A stretch of DNA of 64,000 nt. Origin: Nostoc punctiforme NIES-2108 (lineage in GTDB: Bacteria > Cyanobacteriota > Cyanobacteriia > Cyanobacteriales > Nostocaceae). The number at the start of each line of letters is the position of its first letter. The first letter of the stretch is position 1. The stretch is taken from positions 368,455 to 432,454 of the forward strand of contig LXQE01000136.1 of assembly GCA_003326195.1 (NCBI GenBank). The letters run 5' to 3'. Position numbers and translations under genes: made by a program. The notes under the pieces are model-generated. The model did not search any database. It was not told the DNA's origin and saw only the letters and a program-made list of their open reading frames with translations. This document shows, one piece after another, positions 28,346 to 37,273 of the stretch.

Positions 28346-29179
28346 CTACAAGTCAGGAGGTAAAATCACCTGATCGATTGCGTGGATTACGCCGTTACTA
28401 CCTGTGATATCTGCCTGTGTCACTTTAGCATCATTGACAGTTACACCAGTAGCAGGATCGACTTTAACGTTGATTGCGCCACCTTCGAGACTTTTAACTT
28501 CGCCAGACTTTAAGTCAGTAGACAATACCTTACCAGCCACCACATGATAAGTTAAAATCTTGAGCAATACTTCTTTGTTAGCTGGCTTTAACAATTCTTG
28601 CAAAGCATCTGCTGGTAACTTAGCAAAAGCTGCATCTGTGGGTGCGAAAATAGTTAAGTTATCTTTGCCTTGCAAAGCTCCGGTCAATCCTGCTGCTTTC
28701 AAAGCCTTGGTCAAGGTGGTAAAGGAAGCGTTTGACTCTGCCAACGCTAACAAGTTTTTGCCTTGATTGTCACTAGCCCCTGGCCCTGGTGGAGTTGTAG
28801 ATGGTTTGGTAGGTTGAGTTTCTGGGGTAGTACCTGGGGTGATGGGTGTAGGTTCACTAGGTGTAACACTACCACCACCACGGTTATAGGGAGGCTCGTT
28901 GAAAATACTTGGTCTGGGATTTACCGTTCCACCACTTTTCTGTGCTACTGGTTTGCGTTTGGTATTGCCCTTTTCTATTTGGGAAACGGTTTCGGCAGGT
29001 GTGTATTGAGTGTTTGCTTGAAGGCGTTGACCTTGGTTATAGGGAGCTTCGTTGAAAATACTGGGGTTAGGATTTAGTACCTCTTTCGCATCAGATGGTA
29101 AAGTAATGAGGACGCTGAAACTAGTAAATCCTGCTATGCCTGCCAACGTGGTCAGTAATTTGCTGTAATTTGTCTTCAT
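28346..29179 (-). CDS. secreted fasciclin (FAS1) domain protein
   Basis: 277 aa from ATG 29179 (MKTNYSKLLTTL); an upstream in-frame extension to 29242 lacks a signal-like start and is rejected. A signal peptide covers about residues 1-31. A low-complexity region then holds the motif N-P-x-P-S-I-F-N-E-(A/P)-P-Y-N twice and a Pro/Thr-rich hinge. The C-terminal FAS1 domain (about 140-275) has F-A-P-T-D-A-A-F, I-L-T-Y-H-V-V-A-G and N-G-V-I-H-A-I-D-Q-V-I-L-P. FAS1 proteins mediate adhesion or matrix contacts. Convergent with the deacetylase, 76 bp apart. Confidence 0.88.
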   Translation of the reverse strand: MKTNYSKLLTTLAGIAGFTSFSVLITLPSDAKEVLNPNPSIFNEAPYNQGQRLQANTQYTPAETVSQIEKGNTKRKPVAQKSGGTVNPRPSIFNEPPYNRGGGSVTPSEPTPITPGTTPETQPTKPSTTPPGPGASDNQGKNLLALAESNASFTTLTKALKAAGLTGALQGKDNLTIFAPTDAAFAKLPADALQELLKPANKEVLLKILTYHVVAGKVLSTDLKSGEVKSLEGGAINVKVDPATGVTVNDAKVTQADITGSNGVIHAIDQVILPPDL

Positions 29180-29903
29180 AAATTTTGTTTTTCTTTTTGT
29201 CCACACATTACATAAAGATTTATAACATTTTGCTATGCACAAAATCTAACTCAAGAGGGAAGTAAGATTTTGATCTAGAAGAGTTTGTGCTAGTGAGGTA
29301 AAATATTTAACCTCGATTCACGCTGATAACTATGAAATATATCTACCATATATTTCATGTAAATTGAGCAAATTTTCTCCATCACACGAAAATTTAAAAA
29401 TCACACTCCGTGTAACATAAATTCTCAGAAAGTGTGAACATCTCACCTCTACAAGTTATGAGTGGAGAAAAATTATACTTATAAAGGCAATTTATATACA
29501 AGCTTGTACGTAAAATAATAGTTGATTCATGAATCCTGAATTATATAGAGAAGAAAGCTATATTTCAGAATTAACCATTGATTATTCAGAAAAAGCACAG
29601 AAATTAATTACCAAAATCTTTTAACGTAGACTAAGGCTGACAAAAATTGAAGTAACTGTTGAAGACCCAGGAATGAGGGATTGAGTTTATTTATATCCTG
29701 AATTAAATTACTTAATTATTTGAGATTGTCATCAATCAGAAAACAATATTTTTTTAATCGATAATTTTGCCAAAAATCAGGCATCGATTAAACCCTAATG
29801 TCAATTAAATAGACAGCAAACCAACTAATACCAATAAAAATTACTTAAACTAAAGATACAATTGTAAAGTTAATAAGTTGACCAGTTACAAGAGATAGAA
29901 CAC
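29180..29903. other. intergenic region with a possible decayed small gene
   Basis: 724 bp upstream of divergent FAS1 and GST genes. AT-rich; the only coding-like trace is at 29529-29723. No repeats recognised. Confidence 0.4.
29529..29723 (+). pseudogene. possible small degenerate gene
   Basis: One reading frame from ATG 29529 gives a plausible soluble sequence (31 codons beginning MNPELYREESYISEL) broken by TAA 29622, then 19 codons (R-R-L-R-L-T-K-I-E-V-T-V-E-D-P-G-M-R-D) to TGA 29682, then 12 more to TGA 29721. The composition stays protein-like across the stops, suggesting a decayed gene of about 60 residues. I do not recognise a family. Confidence 0.25.
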
Positions 29904-30698
29904 ATGCTGGAATTATACCAATGGGAACTCTCTCAATACTCAGAGAAAGTGCGCCTAATTCTAGATTTTAAAGGACTAGATTACCGCAAAATAGAGGTTA
30001 CGCCTGGGATAGGACAGGTAGAACTGTTCCGGCTGACTGGTCAAAGACAAGTGCCTGTATTAAAGGATCGTAATAAATATATTGCGGATTCTACGGAAAT
30101 AGCTAAGTATTTAGACTTAGAGTATCCCGATCGCCCCATAATACCGCAAGATTCTAAACAACGGGGTTTAACTTTATTAATAGAAGAATGGGCGGATGAG
30201 TCCATAGGCATCAAAGGTCGCAAAGCACTATTTGCAGCCGTAAGTCAAGATCAAAATTTCCGTAAGTCTTTATTACCCACCTCAACACCAGATATATTTA
30301 AAAGTCTGGTGCAAGGAGTACCTACCGACTTACTGACAGTATTGGGTTTTGGCGTAGGTTACAGCCCAGATGTGATACAGTCAGCGATCGCATCTTTAAA
30401 ACAAGACTTGGAAGCCTTAACGTTATTATTGGCAGATAGTCCCTATTTAACAGGAGATGAGCCGACTTTAGCTGACTTAGCGGTGGCTGGATTATCGATA
30501 TTACTCAAGTTCCCCTCTGGGCCCTATCTAGATTTACCAGCTTCTATTAGAGGCAAAGGATTGCCAATCTTTGCCGAGAATATAGATTATGAACCATTCT
30601 TCACCTGGCGCGATCGCCTTTACGCCCAATTCCGCAAACCTTTAATTAGTACCACTCCATCAACGGGAAGTGCGCCAACTTCGATTCAGATTGATTAG
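29904..30698 (+). CDS. glutathione S-transferase family protein
   Basis: 264 aa. Thioredoxin-like GST N-domain (residues 1-78) with Y-Q-W-E-L-S-Q-Y-S-E-K-V-R, the cis-proline R-Q-V-P-V-L (about 48-53) and D-S-T-E-I-A-K-Y-L; helical C-domain (about 90-240). The usual catalytic position is S/Y rather than Cys. A short Ser/Thr/Pro tail ends the protein. Substrate unknown; probably detoxification or thiol handling. The HerA-like gene follows on the same strand after a repeat-filled gap. Confidence 0.85.
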   Translation: MLELYQWELSQYSEKVRLILDFKGLDYRKIEVTPGIGQVELFRLTGQRQVPVLKDRNKYIADSTEIAKYLDLEYPDRPIIPQDSKQRGLTLLIEEWADESIGIKGRKALFAAVSQDQNFRKSLLPTSTPDIFKSLVQGVPTDLLTVLGFGVGYSPDVIQSAIASLKQDLEALTLLLADSPYLTGDEPTLADLAVAGLSILLKFPSGPYLDLPASIRGKGLPIFAENIDYEPFFTWRDRLYAQFRKPLISTTPSTGSAPTSIQID

Positions 30699-30750
30699 AT
30701 AATTGGACATGGGGAATTGGGCATAGGGCATAGGGGATGGAGAAGAAAAA

Positions 30751-30816
30751 CAAATGACAAATGACCAATGACCAATGACCAATGACCAATGACACATGAC
30801 AAATGACAAATGACTA
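30751..30816 (+). repeat. heptamer tandem repeat (AATGACC/AAATGAC)
   Basis: About nine degenerate 7-bp units in a row, running up to the next gene's start. The first in-frame ATG of that gene (30810) is part of a repeat unit. Confidence 0.8.
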
Positions 30817-30821
30817 ATCAG

Positions 30822-32552
30822 ATGAATTCGGCACAGCCATTAGGTTCGGTCATTCAAGGTTCTTTAACTGAAGGTTTAGAAGTCCGATTGCATCCTGACA
30901 TTTCTGTAGAAGATATGCGGGTGGGTAAGTTTCTTGTTGTGCAAGGGATGCGATCGCGTTTTTTTTGTATGCTGACAGATGTAGCATTAGGAGCTGCTAA
31001 TGCCCGAATTATTGCTAATCCCCCCAGTTGGGAAGACACTTTTTTACGAGACGTTTTAGCCGGAAGTGGTACTTACGGCACTATCAACCTCGCGCCGATG
31101 TTGATGTTCACTCCCGAAACTGAAGAATCTTTCTCCCCAACAAATGGTAAATCGGCAAATCCTTTCCTCCCATCGGTGACGGGTTTGGCTTCATTTGTGC
31201 CACAAACCAGCACGACAATGGAATTGTTGCCTGTTAAAACTATTCCTAGTCACTTTAGTCAAGTTTACGAAGCAAGTGTTGACGATTTTCGCCGGGTATT
31301 TGGTTGGGAAGATGACCCCCAAAGGCGTAACTTTTCCATCGGGAAACCTTTGGATATGGATGTACCCGTTTGCATCGATTTAAATCGCTTTGTGGAACGG
31401 AGTAATGGGGTTTTTGGGAAATCTGGTACTGGGAAATCCTTTCTCACACGGTTACTTTTAGCTGGCGTTATCCGTAAAAATGCGGCAGTTAACTTGATTT
31501 TTGATATGCACTCCGAGTATGGGTGGGAAGCCGTTGCAGAAGGTAAGAATGTCAATACGGTTAAAGGTTTAAAGCAACTTTTTCCTAGTAAAGTGGAAGT
31601 TTACACCCTCGACCCAGAATCGACAAAGCGCCGTGGTGTGCGTGATGCTCAAGAACTTTATTTGAGCTATGAGCAAATAGAAGTTGAAGATATTAAGTTA
31701 TGTAGCCGAGATTTAGGACTCTCTGACGCAGCCTTAGATAACGCCAATATTCTGTACAGCGAATTTGGCAAGTCTTGGATTGTCCAGTTGTTGAATATGA
31801 CTAACGAAGAAATCGAGATGTTCTGCGACGAGAAGCGCGGACACAAAGGCTCGATTATGGCATTGCAGCGCAAACTCTTGCGGATGGATAGCTTGAAGTA
31901 TATGCGAGCAGTTTGCCCCCAGAATTATATTAGTAAAATTGTGCAATGCCTGGAATCTGGGAAGAATGTTGTGATAGAATTTGGCTCCCAGTCTAATATG
32001 CTCTCTTATATGCTGGTGACGAATATGATCACCCGACGTATTCATGAGCATTACGTCAAAAAAGCAGACAAATTTCTGCAAAGCAAAAATCCTTGCGATC
32101 GCCCAACGCCATTGATGATTACCATTGAAGAGGCGCACCGTTTCCTTGACCCGGCTATTGTACAAAGTACTATCTTTGGGACTATTGCCCGCGAACTGCG
32201 AAAGTATTTTGTCACACTTTTGGTAGTTGATCAACGCCCGTCAGGGATAGATAATGAAGTTATGTCGCAAATTGGGACTCGTATTACTGCTTTGCTGAAT
32301 GATGAAAAAGACATTGACGCGATTTTTACAGGTGTATCTGGTGGTAGCGGACTGCGATCAGTATTGGCAAAGCTAGACTCGAAACAACAAGCTTTAATAT
32401 TGGGTCATGCTGTGCCTATGCCAGTAGTAGTACGTACCCGACCTTACGACGCAACTTTTTATGCAGAAATTGGTGAGCCAGCCTGGGAAGAAAAACCTGA
32501 CGCAGAAGTATTCGCCGCTGCTGAACTAGCCAAAGCTGACCTTGGATTTTAG
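30822..32552 (+). CDS. HerA/DUF87-type ATP-binding protein
   Basis: 576 aa. An N-terminal HAS-barrel-like region (about 10-80, V-I-Q-G-S-L-T-E-G-L-E-V-R-L) is followed by a RecA/FtsK-like ATPase core with Walker A G-K-S-G-T-G-K-S (about 205), Walker B L-M-I-T-I-E-E-A-H and D-Q-R-P-S, as in HerA helicase-translocases. Bacterial HerA homologues act in DNA end processing or defence with NurA/Sir2 partners, but no such partner is adjacent. I start at ATG 30822 (MNSAQPLG) because ATG 30810 lies inside the heptamer repeat. Confidence 0.82.
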   Translation: MNSAQPLGSVIQGSLTEGLEVRLHPDISVEDMRVGKFLVVQGMRSRFFCMLTDVALGAANARIIANPPSWEDTFLRDVLAGSGTYGTINLAPMLMFTPETEESFSPTNGKSANPFLPSVTGLASFVPQTSTTMELLPVKTIPSHFSQVYEASVDDFRRVFGWEDDPQRRNFSIGKPLDMDVPVCIDLNRFVERSNGVFGKSGTGKSFLTRLLLAGVIRKNAAVNLIFDMHSEYGWEAVAEGKNVNTVKGLKQLFPSKVEVYTLDPESTKRRGVRDAQELYLSYEQIEVEDIKLCSRDLGLSDAALDNANILYSEFGKSWIVQLLNMTNEEIEMFCDEKRGHKGSIMALQRKLLRMDSLKYMRAVCPQNYISKIVQCLESGKNVVIEFGSQSNMLSYMLVTNMITRRIHEHYVKKADKFLQSKNPCDRPTPLMITIEEAHRFLDPAIVQSTIFGTIARELRKYFVTLLVVDQRPSGIDNEVMSQIGTRITALLNDEKDIDAIFTGVSGGSGLRSVLAKLDSKQQALILGHAVPMPVVVRTRPYDATFYAEIGEPAWEEKPDAEVFAAAELAKADLGF

Positions 32553-33276
32553 ATTGTCATTTGTCCTTTGTCTTACCCTGCGGGAAGCCGCTGGTTCGTC
32601 TATGTCCTTTGCAAATGACCAATACAACTCTTGGAGAGGCTCTGCCAATGACTACGCTCAGTACAAGTGACTAATGACTAATTCGTGACCGAAGAACACT
32701 TATGATACAAGCCTCTAAATTTATTTATGGGGATTATTAATTTTGAATTTTGAATTTTGAATTCCCCGTTCGCGTAGCGTCTCGCAGAGAAGGGGTTGAC
32801 ATCCCTCCATTGTCACAGCAAATTAAGTTCGGTTATCCGGCTAGTTTTTGGCAACAGAAGAGGGGTTTTTGGCGTCACTATAGATGTAGTCAGTAATTTC
32901 AAGGAAATTTAAATTTTTTTTCTATAACGACTGCTTTTGAATTATAATGATAGGTTTTATCTTAAGATAGTTTACTATTTGCCTGATTTATCGTATCATA
33001 AGTTAAGTAGAACTCATACCGACTTCGGATTTACCGCTCGGTGTTAGTAACTGTCCAAGAGAATAATTCTCAAAAATAACCAGCGTGCTTATAAAAGATT
33101 GAAAATTTAGGGAAGGTAGGGGAACCTATCATTGGGGGCTGACCGTCTTGACAACGGCTGTATCAATTAATTTCTTTTGGTAGCTCCCTACATTTCGTGA
33201 TAGATGTACTACTTTTTCCCATCCATTTTAGTAATAAAACATACATTATCTTTACGAAGTAGAGGACATCGCACCA
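32553..33276. other. repeat-rich intergenic region upstream of the sigma factor
   Basis: 724 bp. The first 270 bp are a patchwork of Nostoc repeats: TCATTTGTCCTTTGTC, GCGGGAAGCCGC, GAATTTTGAATTTTGAA and a GCGTAGCGTCTCGCAGAG word. The rest is probably a long leader for the sigma gene; an ACCG/CGGT hairpin lies near 33019-33044. No ORF. Confidence 0.45.
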
Positions 33277-34260
33277 ATGCCTACTGTCAATACCCAAACC
33301 GAAAACCTCAACACCAAATTCACGGCTGATATGGTGCGAACCTATCTGCGAGAAATTGGTCGTGTACCACTGCTAACCCGCGAACAAGAAATTGTCTTTG
33401 GGAAGCAAGTGCAACAAATGATGACGCTCATCGATGCCAAGGAAGCTTTGGCGAAAAAGTTGCAACGCGAACCAGATATTTCAGAGTGGGCCGCTCACGT
33501 TCAACAATCGGAAACCGATGTGCAACAAACAGTGGCGCAAGGTAAGCGGGCAAAGCAAAAAATGATCGAAGCGAATTTGCGCTTGGTTGTTGCTATTGCT
33601 AAAAAGTATCAAAAGCGGAATATGGAGTTTCTGGATTTAATCCAGGAAGGAACACTGGGATTAGAGCGGGGCGTGGAGAAATTTGACCCGATGAGGGGTT
33701 ATAAGTTCTCAACTTACGCTTACTGGTGGATTCGCCAAGCAATTACTCGTGCGATCGCTCAACAAGGTCGTACCATCCGCTTACCGATTCACATTACCGA
33801 GAAACTGAACAAAATCAAAAAAGTGCAGCGCGAGTTAGCTCAAACCTTGGGGCGATCGCCGACTCCAGCCGAAATTGCCAAAGCACTGGAACTAGAACCT
33901 GCTCAGATTCGTGAGTACCTGAATATGGCTCGTCAACCAGTTTCTTTGGATGTGCGAGTTGGTGAAAACCAGGATACTGAGTTGCAAGAAATGCTCGAAG
34001 ATGATGGCCCATCACCAGAGTATTACACCAACCAGGAATTCTTACGCCAAGACTTGAACAATCTGCTAGCAGAACTAACCCCGCAACAGCGAGAAGTTGT
34101 AGCCCTGCGCTTTGGTTTAGAAGATGGTAATGAAATGTCATTGGCGAAAGTCGGTGAGAGATTGAATCTCAGCCGCGAACGTGTTCGTCAGTTAGAGCAT
34201 CAAGCTTTGGCTCATCTGCGTCGCCGTCGTGCCAATGTCAAAGAATACGTTGCTAGTTAA
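33277..34260 (+). CDS. group 2 RNA polymerase sigma factor
   Basis: 327-aa sigma-70 family protein of the non-essential group 2 type common in cyanobacteria. Region 1.2 (V-R-T-Y-L-R-E-I-G-R-V-P-L-L), region 2 (N-L-R-L-V-V-A-I-A-K-K-Y, F-S-T-Y-A-Y-W-W-I-R-Q-A-I), region 3, and region 4 (L-T-P-Q-Q-R-E-V-V-A-L-R-F-G and L-S-R-E-R-V-R-Q-L-E) are complete. The long acidic region 1.1 of the main SigA is absent. Which SigB/C/D/E subgroup cannot be fixed by eye, so no symbol is given. A long leader and a good terminator surround it. Confidence 0.93.
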   Translation: MPTVNTQTENLNTKFTADMVRTYLREIGRVPLLTREQEIVFGKQVQQMMTLIDAKEALAKKLQREPDISEWAAHVQQSETDVQQTVAQGKRAKQKMIEANLRLVVAIAKKYQKRNMEFLDLIQEGTLGLERGVEKFDPMRGYKFSTYAYWWIRQAITRAIAQQGRTIRLPIHITEKLNKIKKVQRELAQTLGRSPTPAEIAKALELEPAQIREYLNMARQPVSLDVRVGENQDTELQEMLEDDGPSPEYYTNQEFLRQDLNNLLAELTPQQREVVALRFGLEDGNEMSLAKVGERLNLSRERVRQLEHQALAHLRRRRANVKEYVAS

Positions 34261-34304
34261 AACAAGAGACGCGAAGTTCGCGTCTCTACACCACCTTGGT
34301 GATC

Positions 34305-34333
34305 CGCCTCCTGAATTCAGGGGGCGATTTTTT
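34305..34333 (+). terminator. rho-independent terminator of the sigma gene
   Basis: CGCCTCCTGAA (34305-34315) pairs with TTCAGGGGGCG (34316-34326) with one G-T wobble, followed by A and six T. Just before it, AGAGACGCGAA/TTCGCGTCTCT (34265-34287) is a copy of a common dispersed palindrome. Confidence 0.7.
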
Positions 34334-34702
34334 ATACTGAAAACCAGAAAAATGTGTGCTTGCTTCCCCGTAGGCAAATTTTTAAATGTCAAAAGGCTTT
34401 GAATTTGAAACCCCCATTCACTAGTAGGGAATGGGGGCTAGGGAGGTTAGGTTTTTGAGGCTCAGATGTGAGCAATGATACTTTTCAAACACCCTCTTAG
34501 GAGACTGGATTAGAGAATGAGAGTGATCAAACTTTTTTCCACAATTGGAATGCTCCCCTGGCAAGTGGATTTTTAACTTCCTTGGTTGTAAATACAAGAG
34601 TGTAAATTCAGATAAATAAAGCTGAAGAGCGAGCTAAAATTGCGTTGCTCTAAAGTCATCAAAGATTTGTAACTGTAGAGTTATTTCCCAACTGTAGTAG
34701 AA
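34334..34702. other. intergenic, convergent
   Basis: Contains the inverted repeat CCCCCATTC (34411) / GAATGGGGG (ending 34437). No gene seen in the remainder. Confidence 0.4.
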
Positions 34703-35257
34703 CTAGACAAAGCTAAAATAATAGCTGGTTAACTCTATACCAGTCTTATCTTGAACTACTGCTAACAAGTCACCATCATTCTGATATATAAGTGTATCAA
34801 GGTCACTAGTTCCCTCATAATCTCCAGTACCAAGATAAAAAGAACTTGCACTTCCTTTAAGTTGGATATAGTCATTCGCAGGATTGTAGTCTTGTATCGT
34901 AGCATAGCCATTTCCCTGATAATAGTTTCCATCATAGGATGTACCTAAAACAAACCTATCGTAGCCATCGCCACCACTTAAGACATCATATTCATAACTG
35001 TTGTAGGCAGTTGAGCTAGAACCGTATAAAGTATCGCTACCAGATCCGCCATATAAATTGTCACTACCAGAGTCTCCGTATAAAACGTCGTTACCTGTGA
35101 AACCATATAGGTAGTCATCGCCACTATAGCCATAGAGGTAATCATTGTTAGTATTGCCATAGATGGTATCATTTCCCTCATAAGCATAGGCAAAATAACT
35201 TTCTGAACCAGTGTAGTTTTGATAATCATTTCCACTTGTGCCGAAATAAATAGCCAT
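34703..35257 (-). CDS. RTX-type calcium-binding repeat protein
   Basis: 184 aa, Tyr/Gly/Asp/Asn-rich. Residues about 20-85 and 95-105 carry degenerate nonapeptide repeats of the RTX type (G-N-D-x-I-Y-G, G-G-S-G-S-D-T-L-Y-G, G-G-D-G-Y-D-R-F), which bind Ca2+ in a beta-roll. There is no N-terminal signal peptide, fitting type I secretion through a C-terminal signal; the end is aromatic (Y-Y-F-S-F-V). Unusually short for the family. Shine-Dalgarno GAGGG precedes ATG 35257. Likely extracellular; function unknown. Confidence 0.82.
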   Translation of the reverse strand: MAIYFGTSGNDYQNYTGSESYFAYAYEGNDTIYGNTNNDYLYGYSGDDYLYGFTGNDVLYGDSGSDNLYGGSGSDTLYGSSSTAYNSYEYDVLSGGDGYDRFVLGTSYDGNYYQGNGYATIQDYNPANDYIQLKGSASSFYLGTGDYEGTSDLDTLIYQNDGDLLAVVQDKTGIELTSYYFSFV

Positions 35258-35335
35258 GTCTTTGCCCTCAATAATTTGGTTACATTCTCGATCGCTTTGA
35301 TCTTACATAGATACTAAAGGGCTAGTATCAAGTTT

Positions 35336-35377
35336 GTCGGTCGGAAAAGGTCGGGAAAAGATCGGGAAAAGGTCGGG
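35336..35377 (+). repeat. iteron-like direct repeats before the NB-ARC gene
   Basis: Four head-to-tail units of TCGG(G)AAAAG(A/G) with a 10-11 bp period. About 90 bp upstream of the NB-ARC start and 80 bp before the RTX start on the other strand. Confidence 0.6.
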
Positions 35378-35466
35378 TTCTTTTTCGTAGATTTACGTAA
35401 ACTTTTTACAAAAAATCAAGTTTATAGTGTGAATATTGTAGTGAGCCTGTATTACTACTGAAAGAC

Positions 35467-37101
35467 ATGACGGTTGAAGAAGCGATCGCAATAGTTGAGC
35501 AATTATTGGAACGAGGACGCTTAACGAGAGCGCAAGAGATTGTATTTCGCTACGCTTGGGAAGGGAAAACTTATCTAGAAATGGCGCGAGCAGTCACTTA
35601 TGACCCCGGTCACATCAAAGACGTTGGCTCGGAATTATGGCGATCGCTCTCTCAAGCTTTGGGCGAAAAAGTTACCAAAAATAACCTGCAAGGAGTGCTG
35701 AAGCGAACCGTACAGCGACAACACTTTCAACCCTTTACGAACTATACAAATTGGGGGGAAGCAATCGACGTTTCCCAGTTCTATGGACGTACTACAGAAT
35801 TAGAAACCCTCAGCCAATGGATTGTGAGAGATCGCGCTCGTGTAGTCACACTATTAGGTATGGGTGGTATGGGCAAAACTGCGCTCTCGGTGAAGTTAGC
35901 AGAACAATTGCAGGGAGAATTTGAATATGTGATTTGGCGATCGCTCCGACACGCACCTTTTTTTTACGACAAGGTGACGGAGTGCATCAAAATCCTTTCT
36001 CATCAACAAGTTACCACATTGCCTGCTTCCCCTTATGAGCAAATTACTTGTTTAATCGAGTATTTCCGCAAATATCGATGCTTGCTGATTCTGGATAATT
36101 TCGACACATTATTGGAGCAAGGTAAAGGGACAGGCTGTTATCGTGAGGGCTACGAACCCTACGGCGAACTTCTGTGGCGATTAGGAGAAACTGGGCATCA
36201 AAGCTCTGTCCTGCTCACCAGCCGGGAAAAACCTACTGAAGTCGCTGCCTTGGAAGGTGATGGTTTGCCAGTCCGTACCCTTGCTTTATCAGGATTAGAA
36301 GTCGCAGCCGGGCAAACAATTCTGAAACTCAAAGGGCTATCAGGCTCCGAGGACGAAACCCGCAAACTGGTTGAATGTTACGGTGGTAATCCCCTAGCTT
36401 TGAAAATTGCCGCCACTTCCATTCGGGACTTACATGAAGGTAACATCGCCTGCTTCTTTGCTGAAGGCACAACCGTATTTCAAGGCATTGGCAATCTTCT
36501 AGAACAACAATTCAAAAGACTCTCCACGTCTGAGCAGCAAGTGATGTACTGGCTGGCAATTAATCGGGGCAAGCTTTCCTCGACAGAATTGCAAACAGCT
36601 TTTACACCAATATTGCCTAAGCCTAAGTTAATCTCAGTCCTCGAATCTTTACGCTGGCGTAGCTTGATAGAAAGCAATACTGGAGGGTTCACACAGCAAC
36701 CTGTGGTGATGGAATATATGACAAAGTGCTTGATTGAGCAAGTCTGCGAGGAAATCGTAACAGAATCACCGCAATATCTGCTAACTTATGCTTCGATGCA
36801 AGCCCAAGCAAAAGACTACATCCACGATAGTCAAATTCATCTGATTGTAAGACCTATCTTAAATCAACTACGAATAACCCTTGGCTCTGCCGATCAGCTT
36901 GAGGATAAACTTGGCAGACTAGTTAGAAAGCTCCAAAATGAAAAACCCCATCCACAAGAGGATGAAGTTTTTAGGCATGGGGAATGGGATAAGGAGATAA
37001 GAGGGGGCGGGAACAAGGCATACTCAAACAGTGTTTGGGCAGTTGCGGTGAGTCCAGATTCTCAACAAACGTTGAAACCAGCTGCACTTATGAAGGCATG
37101 A
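35467..37101 (+). CDS. NB-ARC/STAND NTPase, C-terminal WD40 region lost
   Basis: 544 aa. N-terminal helix-turn-helix-like domain (1-80, Y-A-W-E-G-K-T-Y-L-E-M-A) as in cyanobacterial vWA-MoxR-associated proteins; NTPase core with P-loop G-M-G-G-M-G-K-T (131-138), Walker B L-L-I-L-D210, L-L-T-S-R-E-K-P sensor and G-N-P-L-A-L-K. After the winged-helix part the sequence shows one WD40-start remnant (N-S-V-W-A-V-A-V-S-P-D-S) and then stops. Homologues normally continue into many WD40 or pentapeptide repeats. The family C-terminal tail is still readable just downstream in another frame (37086-37178). The gene has therefore suffered an internal deletion plus frameshift; the NTPase part could still be made but would lack its sensor. 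Confidence 0.8.
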   Translation: MTVEEAIAIVEQLLERGRLTRAQEIVFRYAWEGKTYLEMARAVTYDPGHIKDVGSELWRSLSQALGEKVTKNNLQGVLKRTVQRQHFQPFTNYTNWGEAIDVSQFYGRTTELETLSQWIVRDRARVVTLLGMGGMGKTALSVKLAEQLQGEFEYVIWRSLRHAPFFYDKVTECIKILSHQQVTTLPASPYEQITCLIEYFRKYRCLLILDNFDTLLEQGKGTGCYREGYEPYGELLWRLGETGHQSSVLLTSREKPTEVAALEGDGLPVRTLALSGLEVAAGQTILKLKGLSGSEDETRKLVECYGGNPLALKIAATSIRDLHEGNIACFFAEGTTVFQGIGNLLEQQFKRLSTSEQQVMYWLAINRGKLSSTELQTAFTPILPKPKLISVLESLRWRSLIESNTGGFTQQPVVMEYMTKCLIEQVCEEIVTESPQYLLTYASMQAQAKDYIHDSQIHLIVRPILNQLRITLGSADQLEDKLGRLVRKLQNEKPHPQEDEVFRHGEWDKEIRGGGNKAYSNSVWAVAVSPDSQQTLKPAALMKA

Positions 37102-37178
37102 TTATTACTAGGGTGACAGGGTTGACTGAAGCAGAGGTAGTAACTTTAAAAACTTTAGGAGCGCTAGAAGTAAATTGA
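37086..37178 (+). pseudogene. frame-displaced C-terminal tail of the NB-ARC gene
   Basis: Frame 3 reads T-Y-E-G-M-I-I-T-R-V-T-G-L-T-E-A-E, then a further 13 residues to TGA 37176. The Y-E-G-M-x-I-T-x-V-T-G-L-T-E-A pattern is the usual end of Nostoc NB-ARC repeat proteins. It overlaps the last codons of the NTPase frame, which is shifted relative to it. Confidence 0.6.
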
Positions 37179-37210
37179 TACAGCAGAATTCAGAATTGAG
37201 AATTCAGGAG

Positions 37211-37243
37211 TGTGTACCTCACCAACTTGAAATCTACTGTATG
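37211..37243 (+). repeat. dispersed repeat, copy 2
   Basis: TGTGTACCTCAC followed by TTGAAATCTACTGTATG; partner of 14329-14361. Confidence 0.5.
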
Positions 37244-37273
37244 TGTCCCAGTCCCTAATCCCCAGTTACCAGT

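Noticed and set aside
28763..29077. 104-codon frame opposite the fasciclin gene
   Set aside because: Antisense shadow of the Pro/Thr-rich hinge.
30751..30816. Possible CRISPR array
   Set aside because: Units are 7 bp without unique spacers; a simple tandem repeat.
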